The translations under genes were made by a program, and so were the position numbers. A stretch of 26,550 bases of DNA from Phoronis ovalis. Lineage: Eukaryota > Phoronida > Phoronidae. Below are positions 14,501-26,550 of the stretch, piece by piece; position 1 is the first letter of the stretch; every line of letters starts with the position of its first letter. The stretch spans positions 1-26,550 of the forward strand of contig JAOXYB010049280.1 in the NCBI GenBank assembly GCA_028565635.1, written 5' to 3'. The notes under the pieces were generated by a model. It was not told the origin of the DNA. It saw only the letters and a list, made by a program, of their open reading frames with translations, and did no database searches.

Positions 14501-17027
14501 AGCTTCTATTCGAATTCACTACAACTCAAACTGGATTTCTGCTCATATAAATGCAGTGTTTATAATTGCCTCATACTGTTATTTTCTATCAGACACAGGC
14601 TGAACCAACTACAGCCAGTGGAGCTACTAATGCGGCTAGTACAACATCTGAACAAGAGCAAACAAAAGATGTACCTAAGGAAGATTTAAAGTTCAGATCA
14701 CCACTATTGCAAAATTTGCTGGGCAATCGATCAAAGTCTGATAATTTGAATCAAATGGCAAATGCTTCCGAGAATGGTAGCAACTCCGATCAAAATAGTG
14801 ATTTAGTTAAGAGGAGCATTGACAGTTTGTTAACAGGAAGTGGTGATGGTGAGGACATTAGTGATAAAAATGCTCAAGGTATGACTAACTTAATTGAAAA
14901 TGGAATAAAAAATCAAGAAGCAGGCGATTCTGATTTAAACAAGGACAAAACCGCATCAAATGAAAAGAACGAATGTGATGTTATGGCGATTCCAAAGAAT
15001 GCTGAGCAATCCGATCCTAAGGATGTGATATATCAAAACATTGTAGCTGACAATGCGAGTTCAAACCACGATATTCTAACAAATTCAGTGATCAGTGAAA
15101 AGGATAGTTCCCCTGAGGAAGTATCACAAAAGGAAATTTTACTAAGTGCAGTGGACGACAAAGAAATTGACGAGAGTGAAACTGTACAGAACAATTCTAT
15201 TGTAAATGGTTCAGATAATAAAAAGTAAGTGAAGTTATGTAGTAGCCCATTTTATTGTTACCCACTTTAATAATATAACCAGTTGCCTATTTTTAACATT
15301 AATTAACAAGCTTAAGCTTATGATATAATCACAAGGGATTTTTATATCCAACAGTAACAATTCTGGAGACTAGGATTAAGTTGTATCCCATAACTGTTAT
15401 TAAGTTTGAAAATTTATAACCTACTATTTCAATTTCTTATTTTCCAGTTTGTTAGTGATAGATACTCAGCAGCAACCTAATTCAAAACCTAGTGAACATT
15501 TTGAAGAAATCATAGATCTGTCAAAGATACCTGTGGATACTGTAAATAACCTGCCAAAAACTGACCAGACACCTCTTATAGCATTTGAAGAAGATTCTAG
15601 CAATAAAAACAATACAGGTACAGGTTCAGTGTTAATGACAGGGTTAGACAGTGAGGCAAATACTGACACTCGGTCAGGGAATTATGAGGCAGAGGCAAGT
15701 ATGGAAGGAAATCTATGTGTAATAAACTTGTAGTCACCAGGCATACAGTTAATGGTGTATTCTTACCCTGTAACACTTCTTGTTTTCAATTCAGTGTGTG
15801 ATAGATTTGTATATATATGTTCTGATAGTTTTTACAGCTCAACAATTTTTAATATCTGGCTCCACCTTATCTAACACCTCTTTTAGCACTTTTCAAATAT
15901 GCGATGTTCAATGTTTATCAGTTGCAAGGAACTTGCTGAAGAGGACTAGATTATCATGTTTCTTGATAATGTTTTTGGTTTCTGTTCAAGACTGATTCTA
16001 CATGAAGTGGAACATTGAAAGTAAGCTGATTAAGGAAATTTTGAAATTTTCGAAATACATTGAAAGCTCAAAATTTCTTACGTTCCTTGGAAGAATGTGT
16101 TAGTAGACAGAAACGAATGCAATTCTGTCGAGCATTCTTTATTTACCTCAATTTTCATAGCGATTTCCTCATGGTAACAGTTGCACATCGTAAAATTGGT
16201 ATAATGAATATCATTATTTAATAGCCTCTTCAGTTTTCTCACCACATCATGTGAATTTATTTGGGTGAAAGCGTGTTTGCCTCACTGTCGTCTCTTATCT
16301 TGTGTGAACTTCTATCACTGTAAATTGAACCTACGCTGGTAAGATATCTTTAATTTTATAATTGCTATCACTGCTGATGTTTAGTTGCTGCCTAGTAGTA
16401 TGCTAAATAAATTATTGTTTCAAAATGTTTTGTGTTGAATATCATGAATAAGCTGTGTGGCTCGGATTGAGCGTTGTACTATCAAAACAACTGTGTGGGT
16501 CTGTAATATTTTCAAACATGATCCGGGATTTTAAGTCAGAATTCTTTGGTTTAAACTTTATAACTCTGTTGTTTAAAGAAGGTTACATTATTCCTTATGA
16601 GGTGTCGTGCATTTCATGCCCGAATTCTACAAATAATTCAGGAAAAAAACTTGCACATGATTGACTAGTAATGCATCATTTAAACAAGAATTTCTTATTT
16701 TCTTCATCTACTCTCCTGTAATATTTTGCAAATTTGCCATATTGTTTATTTTCTATTTTTCAGATTTACTCTCTTGAAAAGACATTGTGTAATAAATCTA
16801 GGGGGTTTAAGGACACTGAAACTACAACTTCCACAGGGGGGTCTTGCAGTCAAGAAGAATTGCTTTGGCAGAAAGCTGAATCTATGATGCTGGCAAAACA
16901 GGACTCGCTACAGGAAGCCCTTGAGGAGTATGAGATAGGTGAAGGAGATGAGGACAGCGAGGGTGAAGAAGGGCAAATCTGGAGTATGATTCAAGGGGAT
17001 GTTCCGTATACATTAGATCTTGTGTGA
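2322..17027 (+). CDS. MAP7: MAP7/ensconsin-family microtubule-associated protein, 5'-partial, 14 visible exons
   Basis: Exons: 2322-2554, 5986-6271, 7236-7373, 9341-9538, 10751-10971, 11519-11557, 12090-12252, 12477-12669, 13051-13231, 13506-13610, 14127-14186, 14593-15224, 15448-15718, 16764-17027. All junctions agree in phase and give about 993 visible residues. In order: charged coiled coil (visible residues 1-110, where the family binds microtubules), FGFGSCTPR box, Ser/Arg patches, Lys/Pro linker, a second coiled coil starting KLAEKRRQAREK and ending RRLEMIMKR (the MAP7 domain, which binds kinesin-1), an acidic Asn/Ser-rich spacer, then HFEEIIDL and PLIAFEED, matching the C-terminal FEEII...ILAF box of vertebrate MAP7. 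The family coats microtubules and recruits kinesin-1. The first exon opens mid-codon and no start codon exon was found, so the N-terminus lies upstream. Vertebrate relatives are roughly 730-840 residues; this one is longer, mainly because of the spacer exon and an added tail. Confidence 0.85.
2555..5985 (+). other. MAP7 intron A-B
   Basis: The largest intron, 3431 nt, with GTAAGT and TAG ends. It holds the hairpin at 4394-4481. Open frames at 3076-3321 and 5389-5583 are short, AT-rich and without recognisable similarity. Nothing else stands out. Confidence 0.7.
4394..4481 (+). ncRNA. Candidate miRNA-precursor-like hairpin in a MAP7 intron
   Basis: The 5' arm starting GATCCTTCAGGTCCGCAC pairs with the 3' arm ending GTGCGGAACTGAAGATC, with one bulge and one mismatch. 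After three mismatches, TTCTGATATAT pairs with the ATAAATCAGAA side, then TGCT pairs with AGCA around a loop of about 13 nt. A further TGCGA/TCGCA pair lies just outside. The size and shape fit an animal pre-miRNA, but a short inverted-repeat transposon remnant would look the same. No known miRNA seed is recognised. Confidence 0.35.
5986..6271 (+). CDS. MAP7: MAP7 exon B: coiled-coil end and FGFGSCTPR box
   Basis: The acceptor is TTTTTGTAG and the donor CATG|GTAATG; phases are 0 in, 1 out. It continues the coiled coil (ERREMLLKKSNERESKLDE), then the FGFGSCTPR box, then SLSQQNLSKQ, comparable to the SVSTMNLSK of vertebrate MAP7. I recall a similar FAFGS-TPR motif in insect ensconsins, which supports the call but needs checking. 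The Ser-rich end is a likely phosphorylation area (inference). Confidence 0.85.
6272..7235 (+). other. MAP7 intron B-C
   Basis: 964 nt with GTAATG and TTAG ends. It contains an (AT)11 tract at 7011-7033. Otherwise unremarkable and AT-rich. Confidence 0.7.
7011..7033. repeat. (AT)n microsatellite
   Basis: An uninterrupted AT dinucleotide run of about 11 units inside a MAP7 intron. Confidence 0.95.
7236..7373 (+). CDS. MAP7: MAP7 exon C: Ser-rich linker
   Basis: Acceptor TGTTAG, donor CCGG|GTAAGG, phase 1 in and 1 out. It encodes about 46 residues, including KSTTSLLRKKD and a run of Gly and Ser (SSSGSGSSS). Probably disordered. It joins the neighbouring exons in frame. I see no domain. Confidence 0.75.
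7374..9340 (+). other. MAP7 intron C-D
   Basis: 1967 nt. A good-looking acceptor at about 8188 (TTTTTCTTCCAG) opens a frame that stops within 15 codons and has no matching donor, so no exon is called. A 12-bp palindrome, GTAGCTAGCTAC, lies near 8551. Confidence 0.65.
9341..9538 (+). CDS. MAP7: MAP7 exon D: basic linker
   Basis: The acceptor is TCTTTTCTAG and the donor AAAG|GTAAAC; phase 1 in, 1 out. It reads APRYYPPRH, then NLDRARRKRPHSIAGRLP and SPSPFSARQGRSADRK. The DRARRKR piece recalls the DRARRLQ segment of vertebrate MAP7. It is basic and Ser/Pro-rich, so it could add electrostatic microtubule contact (inference). Confidence 0.75.
9539..10750 (+). other. MAP7 intron D-E
   Basis: 1212 nt with GTAAAC and ACAG ends. 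AT-rich; no exon, hairpin or repeat of note seen. Confidence 0.7.
10751..10971 (+). CDS. MAP7: MAP7 exon E: SRSKSQD box and Lys-rich linker
   Basis: The acceptor is TTCTACAG and the donor AAG|GTATGC; phase 1 in, 0 out. It starts VTLTSASRSKSQDL, similar to the SFLARSKSTAAL motif of vertebrate MAP7, and continues as a Lys/Ser/Pro linker ending KSKGSPK. Confidence 0.8.
10972..12089 (+). other. MAP7 introns flanking the microexon
   Basis: Introns of 547 nt (10972-11518) and 532 nt (11558-12089) on either side of the 39-nt exon. The 97-codon minus-strand frame at 11809-12102 crosses the exon G boundary and has no family resemblance. Confidence 0.65.
11519..11557 (+). CDS. MAP7: MAP7 exon F: 39-nt microexon
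   Basis: The acceptor is TTGTAG and the donor AAG|GTAATC. Exactly 13 codons, phase 0 on both sides, reading GPVKAAPVPIVKK. Composition (Pro, Lys, Val, Ala) fits the linker around it. Because it is phase 0/0, it can be skipped or kept without changing frame. Confidence 0.65.
12090..12252 (+). CDS. MAP7: MAP7 exon G: Lys/Pro/Glu linker
   Basis: Acceptor TTGCAG, donor AGAG|GTAGGT, phase 0 in and 1 out. It encodes 54 residues of Lys-, Pro-, Glu- and Thr-rich sequence (ATKPHKESPEK, KPEKTAKPAEK). It corresponds to the low-complexity Pro/Ala/Lys region before the MAP7 domain in vertebrates. No domain is visible. Confidence 0.78.
12477..12669 (+). CDS. MAP7: MAP7 exon H: start of the MAP7 domain
   Basis: The acceptor is TACTTTTAG and the donor AAG|GTTGGA, a weaker than average 5' splice site; phase 1 in, 2 out. 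After a Lys/Glu lead-in it reads EEYKAKLAEKRRQAREKAEQE, directly comparable to ATRLLAEKRRLAREQREKEE at the start of the kinesin-binding MAP7 domain of vertebrate MAP7. Confidence 0.85.
12670..13050 (+). other. MAP7 intron H-I
   Basis: 381 nt with GTTGGA and TTTCAG ends, dominated by the inverted repeat at 12860-12946. Confidence 0.7.
12860..12946. repeat. Inverted repeat, about 35-bp arms
   Basis: The left arm (12860-12895) contains TAGAATTACCAC and ACCAAATAAA; the right arm (12913-12946) contains TTTATTTGGT and GGTAATTCTA, the reverse complement with two substitutions and one indel. The arms are about 17 nt apart. It could be a tiny MITE remnant or an RNA hairpin in the pre-mRNA. Confidence 0.8.
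13051..13231 (+). CDS. MAP7: MAP7 exon I: MAP7-domain coiled coil
   Basis: The acceptor is TTCTTTCAG and the donor GCG|GTTAGT; phase 2 in, 0 out. It is an uninterrupted charged helix (QEEEKRQKEEEEHQRMIEEQ, then EEAKKAEEERLKKAIEEE), continuing the MAP7 domain. Confidence 0.85.
13506..13610 (+). CDS. MAP7: MAP7 exon J: MAP7-domain coiled coil
   Basis: Acceptor TTTACAG, donor AGG|GTGAGT, 35 codons, phase 0/0. It is Lys/Glu/Arg-rich helix (KKAQEEAERLEKERQERLQ) continuing the MAP7 domain. Confidence 0.83.
13611..14126 (+). other. MAP7 intron J-K
   Basis: 516 nt. The 111-codon minus-strand frame at 13758-14093 lies wholly inside this AT-rich intron and resembles nothing known. Nothing else seen. 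Confidence 0.65.
14127..14186 (+). CDS. MAP7: MAP7 exon K: end of the MAP7 domain
   Basis: Acceptor GTGTTTCAG, donor AAG|GTATGC, 20 codons, phase 0/0. It reads RLEMIMKRVKTDSPTPDSAK, matching the KRLEEIMKRTR that closes the MAP7 domain in vertebrates. The SPTP run after it is a candidate proline-directed kinase site (inference). Confidence 0.85.
14187..14592 (+). other. MAP7 intron K-L
   Basis: 406 nt with GTATGC and TCAG ends. Nothing of note. Confidence 0.65.
14593..15224 (+). CDS. MAP7: MAP7 exon L: long acidic spacer
   Basis: The acceptor is TCTATCAG and the donor AA|GTAAGT; phase 0 in, 2 out. It encodes 210 residues rich in Asn, Asp, Glu and Ser (for example KFRSPLLQNLLGNRSKSDN, then KRSIDSLLTGSGDGEDI). 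It lies where vertebrate MAP7 has its variable tail and is longer here. Probably disordered; no domain is visible. Confidence 0.8.
15448..15733 (+). CDS. MAP7: MAP7 exon M: FEEII/LIAFEE box; terminal or spliced on
   Basis: The acceptor is TATTTTCCAG; it finishes a codon split with exon L. It holds HFEEIIDL and TPLIAFEED, equivalent to the NFEEIINL and NPILAFDDE of the vertebrate MAP7 C-terminus. If the exon is terminal it stops at 15731-15733. If the donor TGT|GTAATA at 15719 is used, it ends at 15718 in phase 0 and joins the exon at 16764 in frame. The poly(A) signal at 16406 suits the first form. Confidence 0.75.
15734..16763 (+). other. MAP7: alternative 3'UTR or last intron
   Basis: If exon M is terminal, this is its 3'UTR up to about 16.43 kb; otherwise 15719-16763 is an intron. 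Open frames here (such as 16455-16664) look like chance: AT-rich, no family resemblance, no paired splice sites. Confidence 0.5.
16406..16411 (+). terminator. Candidate poly(A) signal for the short MAP7 form
   Basis: AATAAA, followed within about 20 nt by a T/G-rich stretch (GTTTCAAAATGTTTTGTGTTG). It lies 673 nt after the stop at 15733, a reasonable 3'UTR length. Confidence 0.45.
16764..17027 (+). CDS. MAP7: MAP7 exon N: alternative acidic C-terminal tail
   Basis: The acceptor is TATTTTTCAG, with a strong pyrimidine tract. The open frame has 87 codons and a TGA. It must be entered in phase 0, which the 15719 donor supplies; the stronger-looking GTATGG donor at 15699 would run into a stop after a few codons. 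It reads SCSQEELLWQKAESMMLAKQ, then an acidic stretch (GEGDEDSEGEEG) ending TLDLV. I do not recognise it from vertebrate MAP7. It could be a lineage-specific tail or, less likely, the last exon of something else. Confidence 0.6.
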   Translation: MYSLEKTLCNKSRGFKDTETTTSTGGSCSQEELLWQKAESMMLAKQDSLQEALEEYEIGEGDEDSEGEEGQIWSMIQGDVPYTLDLV

Positions 17028-17791
17028 TGATGTGAATATTCAATATTCAAATGACATTCCTGTTATCACCTTTTGTGATATGAATATGCAATATGAAATT
17101 GTTTTCTGGAGTTTCTGCAGTGTTATGCATAACTATACTATTTTCGTATCAATTCCTAGGTTATATAATAATTATGTAATTTGAACACAGAACATTTGTG
17201 GATTCTGCAGTATATGTATATAAAAGCTTAACATGTTTTTTTATCAAGCAGCATTTTAAATAATTAGTGTTGAAGAAGATAATATTACACACAGGAAAGT
17301 AAACACAAAAATAGCATGTCGGGTGTAGTAGGCAAATCATGTTGAGAAGACAATATGCATGTACATTCAGAAAATTTCACATTTCCATTTGCAGAGAAAA
17401 GCAAATGATCTTTTATCCATATTATTTATCCTTCTATGATTGTACTAGGGTATAAGTGTAACACCTGACAACAGGTTGTTTTGTTTGTGGTGCTAGTTCT
17501 AACTCAGGAACTTTATACGTAAGGTCTTAAGTTATCAGTCTTTACTCAATATTCAGTTACAAATCAAAATTTGAATCTATGACAACGTCGGGAACTCTCA
17601 TTTCAAATTAATTGCAGACTTGGGTGCGTATTGCTAGATAGATAAGATATATAAAGCAGTTTCTGTAGTTTATTTATATCTGTTTAAATGTGGCTATTAA
17701 GACTGACAAATTTGTTATCAAAAACAATGTTCATAGCCATTAGTAGTGCTGTTTTTGTGGTTTATAAGCAACTGGTTGTCCATTTAAAAAA

Positions 17792-17923
17792 CCAGTGCGG
17801 TTAATGCGACCTATGTGCATGTTCATGTGTGTCTAAACCCAGTGCGGTTAATGTGAGCTATGTGCGTGTTCATGTGTGTTTAAACCCAGTGCGGTTAATG
17901 TGAGCTATGTGCATGTTCATTTA
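17792..17923 (+). repeat. 47-bp tandem repeat, about 2.8 copies
   Basis: CCAGTGCGGTTAATG recurs at 17792, 17839 and 17886, exactly 47 bp apart. Each unit continues with a CTATGTGC-TGTTCATGTGTGT stretch; the third breaks off after GTTCAT. Copies 2 and 3 are most alike. It lies in the predicted MAP7 3'UTR. Confidence 0.9.
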
Positions 17924-18152
17924 ACATGTCTCCATAATGGTTTTGTGGCTGTTCAATCACATATACAGTTGTAGAAAATCTTAAGCAAAAGTAGTGTCAG
18001 TTTCATAATGTTATTGATGATTATGTACTAAACTGAAACGAGACTACAAAGGTAATATGGAGGATGTACTTACTGGAAAGTGTTTGGTAGCAATGTAAAC
18101 ATAAATTATGAGCCAATATTGTATAATATAATATGTGCTACTAATGGTAAAA

Positions 18153-18158
18153 AATAAA
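18153..18158 (+). terminator. Candidate poly(A) signal for the long MAP7 form
   Basis: AATAAA followed by a T/G-rich element (TTTTGAACTGTCTTTTTTGT) about 15-30 nt downstream, a classic arrangement. Confidence 0.55.
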
Positions 18159-18784
18159 GGATTACATTTTGAACTGTCTTTTTTGTTGACTTAAATCAAC
18201 AACTCTGTACTTCACCCAGAAAAACTGTTTGGTGATTGGACACACTACATGTATGACTTTGCCTTGAACTCCCAAAGTAGTGTGTTGTGAGTTGCTCTAC
18301 AGGTTTCCTAAGATTGGTACTTTCATAGTGTTGCTTACTAAAAGTATTTGCAAGCTAGACTTACATTTTTCAATGCAAAAAAAGTGCAATCTAGACACAG
18401 AAGTAAAAATATGAGGTCATTATGTAATGGTGTTATAATAATTTCTATTCAGCAAATTAATCACAGTCTCATTATTTTCACAATCACACGATAGAAAGAG
18501 AGAAACTATACTGCTGCTAAAACAGCTAGATTATAAATATAACCATCTTATCACAGAAATAAACACTGATCTTTCACAGTAAAAAGAACGAAGCAAGACA
18601 AAAAAGGTTCTGGATTAACATATGGCAGGATCCTTTACATTCTTGTATACCTAGTACACAACTTTCACAAGGATACATTCATTGTTTGGCTTTGCATACT
18701 TGTAAACGACAGTGCAGATAAGAATTTTTGCCACAACTGCAAGTGGTATGCCCAATACTAAATAATACACTGTATACCACCATG

Positions 18785-18818
18785 CACACACACACATATA
18801 TATATATAAATATATATC
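18785..18818. repeat. (CA)n/(TA)n microsatellite
   Basis: Six CA units run directly into a TA tract with one interruption. Potentially length-polymorphic. Confidence 0.9.
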
Positions 18819-18943
18819 ACAAACGCTTTTCACTGATATACTATGATGTTACCCATTGTTTCAAGTCTGTAGCTTTGATGTCACATTTGTAAAATTGGGA
18901 ATAAAACAGCAGCTATCAGTGTTAACAAAATATTCAAAAGTTA

Positions 18944-18949
18944 TTTAAT
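18944..18949 (-). terminator. Candidate poly(A) signal for katanin
   Basis: TTTAAT on the plus strand is ATTAAA on the minus strand, the common variant signal, about 130 nt past the katanin stop. I see no minus-strand AATAAA nearer the stop. Confidence 0.4.
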
Positions 18950-19077
18950 ACTCTTAATTACATGCATGTATTAATGCTACGTTACAAACCAACAGATCAT
19001 GTACAATGTGGGATATGCAACCATGTGACATTTCTACAAAGACCTCGATAGTTTATAGGCAAAAAGCCCTAGATACT

Positions 19078-25249
<6,172 letters not shown>

Positions 25250-25435
25250 CTATAATAAGAAAACTGGACTTTAAACCAGGTACTTAAAATTAACAAATGC
25301 TCAATTAACACATAACACTACTTTTTTATTTCAATTTCATTATCTGGCAGTAAGCATATCAGTCAGTAGTTATAGTAACCACAATGTTTCCTGCGTAATT
25401 GTATCCCAGGGGAATACTTGACAGAAAAGTTGGTA

Positions 25436-26105
25436 GGGGTGTGCGGCACATGGTAAAAAAAAACCTGACCCTGTGGAAAATAAAGATCACAATTTTCACC
25501 TTAGTTTATTCTTAAAATGTTTTGCTAATCTATGAAACAATTTTTATTAAAATACATGTAAAACTTAAATATGTCCTTACTGAAGCGGAATACTTAATCT
25601 TTTGATCAAATTTTTTCATAAAGCATGCTTCCCATGAAATCCGGGAATGAGATTAAAAATGGCAGATGGCCTGATTTTTTTTGTTCACATGGTTGTAAAA
25701 CTTCGCGAATTTCTTAAAAACGTCTTCAAATAGCTAATAAAAAGTTTCATAACAAAATATTTATATAATGATTTATGGGAATTTATCAGTCTAACATCAT
25801 TAAATATCTAAAAAAATTTGCAGAAAATTTGTCTGCACATATAGGTACTACTGCAGCCTTAGGGTATAGTCAAGGCTGAAAGTTACTGCAGCTAATCACT
25901 CAGCTGAAAAGATACTATACAAATAACCCAGGACAAATAACTTTCAAAACAATACTGGCAGGAAAAAATGTGGCATTTTCCCTACCATTATAGGAGAAAA
26001 AATCTCTTAGCAGTTATCCTGGGGGGAGGCAATCTTTGTGAGCAAGAGGTAACGGGGGGGGGGGGATTCTCAAGGTTTTTTTACTACGGGGATGTGCCGC
26101 AGGAC
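25436..26105. repeat. Inverted pair of related repeat ends
   Basis: TGCGGCACAT followed by a GTAAAAAAA-CCT stretch occurs on the plus strand at 25442-25475 and, inverted, on the minus strand at 26101-26070. These may be two opposed copies of one repeat family or the ends of one element of about 670 bp. No coding content lies between them. Confidence 0.45.
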
Positions 26106-26445
26106 CCAATCCAAAATTTTAGCTTGTGGTAGCTGAGACTAATATAACTATATTAGTCTCAGGTGGTAGCAAACCCAATCCAAATTTTTTTAAATTTTAA
26201 GCTAGCAATCCAAATTTTGTGAAATATAAGGGTAGCAATCCAAATTTTAAAATATTTGAGTATAGCATTCCATTTGTATGCAAACTGACTGATACAAACC
26301 AAATTCTAAAATTTATGGATACAAAACTAAAATTAATCCAAATTATTTAATTGCTGTAAGCAGTGAGTAACAATCCAAATATTTGAATCTGAGCTTTACG
26401 GTAGCAATCCAAAAAATTACAGTAAGAAGTATACAATCCAAAATT
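26103..26445. repeat. Degenerate AATCCAAA repeat tract
   Basis: AATCCAAA appears eight times in about 340 bp, often as TAGCAATCCAAATTTT, plus weaker variants (such as CAAACCAAATTCTA). Spacing is irregular, roughly 28-100 bp, with diverged sequence between, so this is an old decayed minisatellite or the body of a repeat element. Confidence 0.75.
26126..26170. repeat. 30-bp perfect palindrome flanked by 8-bp direct repeats
   Basis: The 14-bp arms CTGAGACTAATATA and TATATTAGTCTCAG sit 2 bp apart (26133-26162). GTGGTAGC is present on both sides (26126-26133 and 26163-26170), resembling a target-site duplication around a tiny palindromic insertion within the repeat tract. Confidence 0.8.
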
Positions 26446-26550
26446 TTCAACTGGGCTGCACACCCCCACCATGGCCAGTCAGCTGGCTAGAAAGTTGTTA
26501 TATTTGTTAAATAAATAAATATTAATATAGTATCCAATGGGATATACTAT

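Larger units (their letters stand above)
17028..18180 (+). other. MAP7 long-form 3'UTR
   Basis: AT-rich non-coding sequence between the TGA at 17027 and the poly(A) signal at 18153. It contains the 47-bp tandem repeat at 17792-17923 and nothing else I recognise. Confidence 0.55.
18181..19077. other. Gap between the convergent genes
   Basis: About 900 bases between the last MAP7 poly(A) signal and the katanin stop. It holds the (CA)/(TA) microsatellite at 18785-18818 and the katanin poly(A) candidate. No gene is supported here; the 60-codon frame at 18651-18833 overlaps the microsatellite and is chance. Confidence 0.6.
25250..26550 (-). other. Katanin 5' leader intron or flank, repeat-rich
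   Basis: This begins with the acceptor before exon 1, so most of it is probably a leader intron. No promoter, CpG island or untranslated exon could be identified. It holds the inverted TGCGGCACAT repeat pair, a 12-G run at 26054-26065, a 30-bp palindrome and the AATCCAAA repeat tract. Confidence 0.5.

Noticed and set aside
15699-15704. GTATGG donor inside MAP7 exon M
   Set aside because: It would leave phase 1, and joining to 16764 then gives a stop within five codons; the GTAATA donor at 15719 keeps the frame.

Overview
This window looks like animal nuclear DNA. It is AT-rich, with short GT-AG-bounded exons scattered among long non-coding introns and no prokaryotic gene layout. The proteins are clearly metazoan, so I infer an invertebrate. 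A lophotrochozoan such as a mollusc is possible, but the sequence does not settle this. All exons below were assembled by eye from open frames, splice signals and phase agreement, plus remembered family sequences. No search was run.

Layout: two genes converge tail to tail. From 2322 to 17027 on the + strand lie 14 coding exons of a MAP7/ensconsin-family microtubule-associated protein; its 5' end is missing and presumably lies left of the window. It has an N-terminal charged coiled coil, a Ser/Pro/Lys-rich middle, the MAP7 (kinesin-1-binding) coiled coil, an acidic spacer, the conserved FEEII...LIAFEE box, and two possible C-termini. A 3'UTR with a 47-bp tandem repeat runs to about 18.2 kb. 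From 25249 down to 19078 on the - strand lies the complete coding region of katanin p60, closest to KATNAL1 as I remember that family. It has ten coding positions and 524 residues, with an N-terminal MIT-type domain, a disordered linker and an AAA ATPase. The rest is introns, simple repeats, two hairpin-forming inverted repeats, and a repeat-rich stretch at 25.4-26.5 kb.

Main discovery: the katanin exon carrying the Walker A P-loop and pore loop 1 is present twice in tandem (22191-22349 and 21978-22136). Both copies are 159 nt, phase 0/0, intact and with good splice sites, and only 54 nt separate them. They differ in 34 of 53 codons but in only 5 amino acids, including Arg versus His in pore loop 1, which grips the tubulin tail. 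This fits mutually exclusive splicing of the ATPase core. The next exon (Walker B) also has a second, decayed copy (21531-21638) just 39 nt upstream of the good one. It keeps its splice sites but has lost the catalytic Walker B acid and 19 nt.

Biology: both genes act on microtubules. MAP7 binds the lattice and recruits kinesin-1, while katanin severs it. Whether the adjacency means anything is untested.
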